Shown here piece after piece: positions 19,358-21,855 of a stretch of 21,855 nucleotides of DNA (position 1 is its first letter; each line of letters begins with the position of its first letter). Below the pieces are notes generated by a model, which saw only the letters and a list, made by a program, of their open reading frames with translations, did no database searches and was not told the DNA's origin. Position numbers and translations under genes: made by a program. This DNA comes from a virus. The stretch spans positions 1-21,855 of the IMG/VR virus record IMGVR_UViG_3300042526_000881. One strand, written 5' to 3'.

Positions 19358-20511
19358 TCACAGTCTCCGACATGATGGGTCACATTGCCGTCCAGATCAA
19401 CGCCTCACTCGGCGGGATGCTGGAGGGTAAGGTACGCACGGCTGTGCTGACAGCGTGGTCCCGGCTACTCAGCATGTACGACTGGGCTTACTTCCATCGC
19501 ATGGGGAGTATCATCACCTACGCTGGTCAGACGACCGGCACCATCGACTTCAATGCGTCGACTCGGGTCGTCACCTTAACGGGTGCAACGTGGCCGACTG
19601 ACGCCACGATAAAACACGTACGCTTGGATCACAACTGGTATCCCATCTATAAAAGAACTAGCTCTACGGCGATTGAGCTTTTCGAGGGTAAACACCCTGA
19701 AGCGGATCTGGATGACCAGGCGTATTTGCTACAACAGATTCTGTACCCTCTCCCACCTGACGTAGGCGATATCGTACAGATTCTTGAAGGGTCGCAGAAC
19801 CTACAGATGCTGCGGCTCAACCTACTGGAGGCCCACCTGATTCAAGAGGGCATGACTTGGTCACCGTCGCTGCCAACGTGTTACTCGCTGATAGCTGATA
19901 GTGCCAACCCCGGCCGGTGGAATCTCTGGCTACCAACTGAGCAGGCAACATCGACAACACTCCAGTATCTCTACGTGGCCCGCAAGCCAAGTACTTCTTT
20001 GGTTCGTGAGATGAGGGGGACTGTCAGTGTCGCTTCAGGCGTTGCCACATTCACAGATGCGGTTGTCAGTCCTCTGTGGGAAGGTGCTGTCCTGCGTATC
20101 GGGAAATCCGACACCGCCCACCCGACTGGGGAGTTTGGCGATGTTCCTGCTAACGATCTGGTTTACAATCGTGACTGCTATGAAGTTCGTGTCGTAAAGG
20201 TACTGACCACCACGGCCTGTCAAGTCAGCGACACATCGATCAGTATCAGTGACGTGGCGTACCATGCGTCAAGTATGATTGACGTGTGTGACGGTGCAAT
20301 GACCATGCTCTTGCAAAGGCTATGCGAAGATGAGTACGGTTCTAAAATGGTTGGTAACCACACTGAGAAACTGGTTAGTGATCGTAGGCTTGCTCAAGCC
20401 TTTAACGATGCGAAAGCGTCTGACGGCAGATATGTTCGAAACAAAGGCCCTGCATCTCAATGGTACGGCCTTAGACTCCGGGACGTCGGGTACGTTGGTA
20501 CTGGAACTTGA
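19354..20511 (+). CDS. Head-tail connector or adaptor-like protein, 385 aa
   Basis: ATG 19354 overlaps the previous stop by four bases. The N-terminal 60 residues (VQINASLGGMLEGKVRTAVLTAWSRLLSMYDWAYF) form helices with a W-x-x-L-x-x-x-x-D-W pattern seen in phage adaptor proteins that bind under the portal ring. The middle is beta-rich (GTIDFNASTRVVTLTGATWP, GTVSVASGVATFTDAVV), suggesting an inserted Ig- or barrel-like domain. The C-terminus is helical again with KLVSDRRLAQAFNDAKASDGRYVRNKG. Helical ends around a beta insert and the location after the portal support a neck or adaptor role at the head-tail junction. Assignment rests on fold-style and position rather than a clear family match. 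Confidence 0.6.
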   Translation: MITVSDMMGHIAVQINASLGGMLEGKVRTAVLTAWSRLLSMYDWAYFHRMGSIITYAGQTTGTIDFNASTRVVTLTGATWPTDATIKHVRLDHNWYPIYKRTSSTAIELFEGKHPEADLDDQAYLLQQILYPLPPDVGDIVQILEGSQNLQMLRLNLLEAHLIQEGMTWSPSLPTCYSLIADSANPGRWNLWLPTEQATSTTLQYLYVARKPSTSLVREMRGTVSVASGVATFTDAVVSPLWEGAVLRIGKSDTAHPTGEFGDVPANDLVYNRDCYEVRVVKVLTTTACQVSDTSISISDVAYHASSMIDVCDGAMTMLLQRLCEDEYGSKMVGNHTEKLVSDRRLAQAFNDAKASDGRYVRNKGPASQWYGLRLRDVGYVGTGT

Positions 20512-20533
20512 GCTTGTCCCGACGAAGGTTCTG

Positions 20534-20737
20534 ATGGCCGAACTGGCCAGTCGATACGATGCCTTTGTGATTGTTGGCACCAAGTACCTGGCAAAGGAAA
20601 GAAGTCGAAGAGAGTTGATGTGGAACGGGGACATCGACGACATGGTTGAAAGTATTGATATCGCCCGGGGTATCGTGATTGATGACTACGAGAACCAAGA
20701 CAAAAGTACCAGTGAGGAAATAGATGGCGAATCCTGA
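20534..20737 (+). CDS. Small neck-region protein, 67 aa
   Basis: The frame is open from far upstream inside the preceding gene. ATG 20534 is the best start: GAAGG at 20524-20528 is five bases ahead, and it begins 22 bases after the previous stop. Starts at 20330, 20408 or 20432 would overlap the connector gene by 80 to 182 bases and have weaker or no binding sites. The product reads MAELASRYDAFVIVGTKY, then a charged helix (KERSRRELMWNGD) and an acidic tail (DDYENQDKSTSEEIDGES). Short proteins with a 'LA.RYD..VIVG..Y' start are common in phage neck regions, but I cannot name a function. Its end overlaps the next gene by 14 bases. Confidence 0.65.
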   Translation: MAELASRYDAFVIVGTKYLAKERSRRELMWNGDIDDMVESIDIARGIVIDDYENQDKSTSEEIDGES

Positions 20738-21254
20738 CTGGGCAATACTTGACAGATCGTACCGTATTTTACAAACCGCGGCTGCCAACGGAGAATTCGT
20801 GGCAGCACAAGGAGAACGGGTACGATCTGTCATTCCACAAGCGGTACGGATATGGAAAGTGGTAGAAGGTAGCGACCGCAATCGGACACCAGACGGAATG
20901 CAGAACATGATCCTCCCGGGGATTCTCGTCACAGCATTGCCGGTTGAGTCGACCCTCGGGGCCGGACTCAACTGTGCTGACGACGAGGTTCACCGGATTG
21001 CAATTCAAATAGTCGACTCGATCCCACACCAGCATGAAGGTCCGAATCGAACCTATACGAACTGGATGAACGAGATCCGGCTGAAGTTCACCACGGTGCC
21101 CAACCCCTTCTTGCAGGATGCCGATGTTAACGAGTATGATCCATTCGTAGTACACCCTCTCAAACGATTGCCCGCAGAAGCCCAGAGTCTGGTACGGCAT
21201 GAACAACAAGTCGCAATGTTCACATTCCAGGTAATGGTCAGACATCACAGATAG
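20724..21254 (+). CDS. Probable head closure or tail completion protein, 176 aa
   Basis: ATG 20724 has GAGG about seven bases upstream, within the end of the previous gene. The sequence has an N-terminal helical stretch (DWAILDRSYRILQTAAANGE), then strands around GILVTALPVEST and HRIAIQIVDSIPHQ, a YTNWMNEIRLKF helix and a closing strand (QVAMFTFQVMVRH). An alpha/beta protein of this size just before the tail tube, with 'R.A.Q..D......' and terminal '..F.V.....' strands, is what tail terminator or completion proteins look like. The assignment is mainly positional. It could also be a head closure (stopper) protein. Confidence 0.55.
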   Translation: MANPDWAILDRSYRILQTAAANGEFVAAQGERVRSVIPQAVRIWKVVEGSDRNRTPDGMQNMILPGILVTALPVESTLGAGLNCADDEVHRIAIQIVDSIPHQHEGPNRTYTNWMNEIRLKFTTVPNPFLQDADVNEYDPFVVHPLKRLPAEAQSLVRHEQQVAMFTFQVMVRHHR

Positions 21255-21262
21255 GTATAAAC

Positions 21263-21855
21263 ATGGCAATCAGCGTAGCAATCGACGTCCGGATGATGAT
21301 CAACGGCAGTAAGTTCTGCTTCGCCAAGTTCCTCGACCAGTCGAGCTTTGAACGAATCCAGAACCCTGATGCGATCTGTGGCAACCGCGACCCGCTGATT
21401 AACCGCACAGCCGCTGGCCGCCGCAAGATCCAGTTCACCACATTCCATGACATCACAAACCCGATTCTTGTTGCACTCCTGCCTCTGGCCGGCATGACGT
21501 TGGCCACCGGAGCATACACGGCGAACCAGACCGTCAGCACGATCCCGATCATCATTGATAAAGTTGGAGCCGTCCATGAGTACACAAATTGCCGCATGAC
21601 CCGGATGATCCTCCGCGGGCAAGTCGGAACGATGCCGGTGTCGATGGAGTGCACTTGGATTGCTGAAGACGAACTGGAAGACGCAGCCACGTCTTGGGTT
21701 GACGGAACAGTCGATAACCTGTTCGGCTTCCCCGGCACGACGTACACGGTCGCTGCGGCCGCTTACGGCATCGACCGATTCGCCTTTGTGATTGACAATA
21801 AGTTGGTTCAGTCTTGGAACGCCAGCTACACTGTCACCGACGTTGGGCCAGGACC
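21263..21855 (+). CDS. Tail tube-like protein, 3' end cut by window edge
   Basis: An open frame of 197 codons runs from ATG 21263 to the right edge with no stop. It begins MAISVAIDVRMMINGSKFCF and continues with strands and short turns (KIQFTTFHDITNPILVALLP, TIPIIIDKVGAVHEYTNC, MTRMILRGQVGTMPVSMECT). It then has acidic EDELEDAATSW and a fresh strand set after 150 that may be a second domain. Small beta-barrel proteins with an N-terminal strand, a 'G....V.ME.TW.A.D' end and this position are typical tail tube subunits of long-tailed phages. The upstream binding site is weak (AGGT). The identification is moderate and the gene may be longer than one domain. Confidence 0.6.
   Translation, partial: MAISVAIDVRMMINGSKFCFAKFLDQSSFERIQNPDAICGNRDPLINRTAAGRRKIQFTTFHDITNPILVALLPLAGMTLATGAYTANQTVSTIPIIIDKVGAVHEYTNCRMTRMILRGQVGTMPVSMECTWIAEDELEDAATSWVDGTVDNLFGFPGTTYTVAAAAYGIDRFAFVIDNKLVQSWNASYTVTDVGPG

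Noticed and set aside
20330-20533. Long 5' extension of the 67-aa gene
   Set aside because: It would overlap the connector gene by up to 182 bases, while ATG 20534 has the best ribosome-binding site and normal spacing.

Overview
The window is a contiguous piece of a tailed double-stranded DNA phage or prophage genome (Caudoviricetes type). It carries a recognisable large terminase, portal, capsid, connector and probable tail tube gene, plus a primase-helicase, a DNA methyltransferase-like protein and a recombinase. A tail-tube-like gene at the right edge favours a long non-contractile tail, but this is inference. The host cannot be fixed. The small protein on the minus strand at 7343-7585 resembles the DUF1580 helix-turn-helix family, which I associate with Planctomycetes, so a planctomycete host is a hint only. 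Genes are densely packed, with frequent ATGA/GTGA overlaps, several GTG starts and good Shine-Dalgarno sites.

Layout. (1) 1-2028, minus strand: a leftward operon with a MazG-type pyrophosphohydrolase carrying an SH3-like N-terminus, an unknown 77-aa protein, a DUF5664-type dATP/dGTP diphosphohydrolase, a small beta-rich virion-like protein, and a metallophosphoesterase cut by the left edge. (2) 2029-2784: about 750 bases without genes between divergent operons. It holds two long near-identical repeats, several palindromes, an AT-rich tract, candidate promoters and a chain of hairpins ending in a very strong terminator 23 bases before the primase. This is probably the switch and/or replication origin. 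(3) 2785-7377, plus strand: primase-polymerase/helicase, a 57-aa protein, a C5-methyltransferase-like protein, and a serine recombinase with two complete catalytic-type domains in one chain. (4) 7343-7585, minus strand: the DUF1580-like DNA-binding protein, convergent with and overlapping the recombinase; it is a candidate excision partner. (5) 7586-7711: compact divergent promoter region. (6) 7712-21855, plus strand: scaffold, major capsid protein, decoration-like protein, a short peptide gene, a 945-aa multidomain 'polyvalent' protein with an inserted methyltransferase-like domain, a zinc-ribbon small-terminase candidate, large terminase, a small SH3-like protein, portal, two unknown proteins, head-tail connectors and a tail-tube-like gene running off the right edge.

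How it fits together: the left operon would tune the nucleotide pool, the central operon copies and modifies the DNA and perhaps integrates it, and the right operon builds and fills heads. Capsid genes precede the terminase and portal, which is the reverse of the usual order. Hairpin/terminator structures sit 13-23 bases ahead of three genes, leaving no room for promoters, so expression there appears to depend on readthrough or antitermination.

The most unusual items are the tandem-domain serine recombinase with its convergent partner, the structured control region ahead of the primase, and the methyltransferase insertion in the polyvalent protein.
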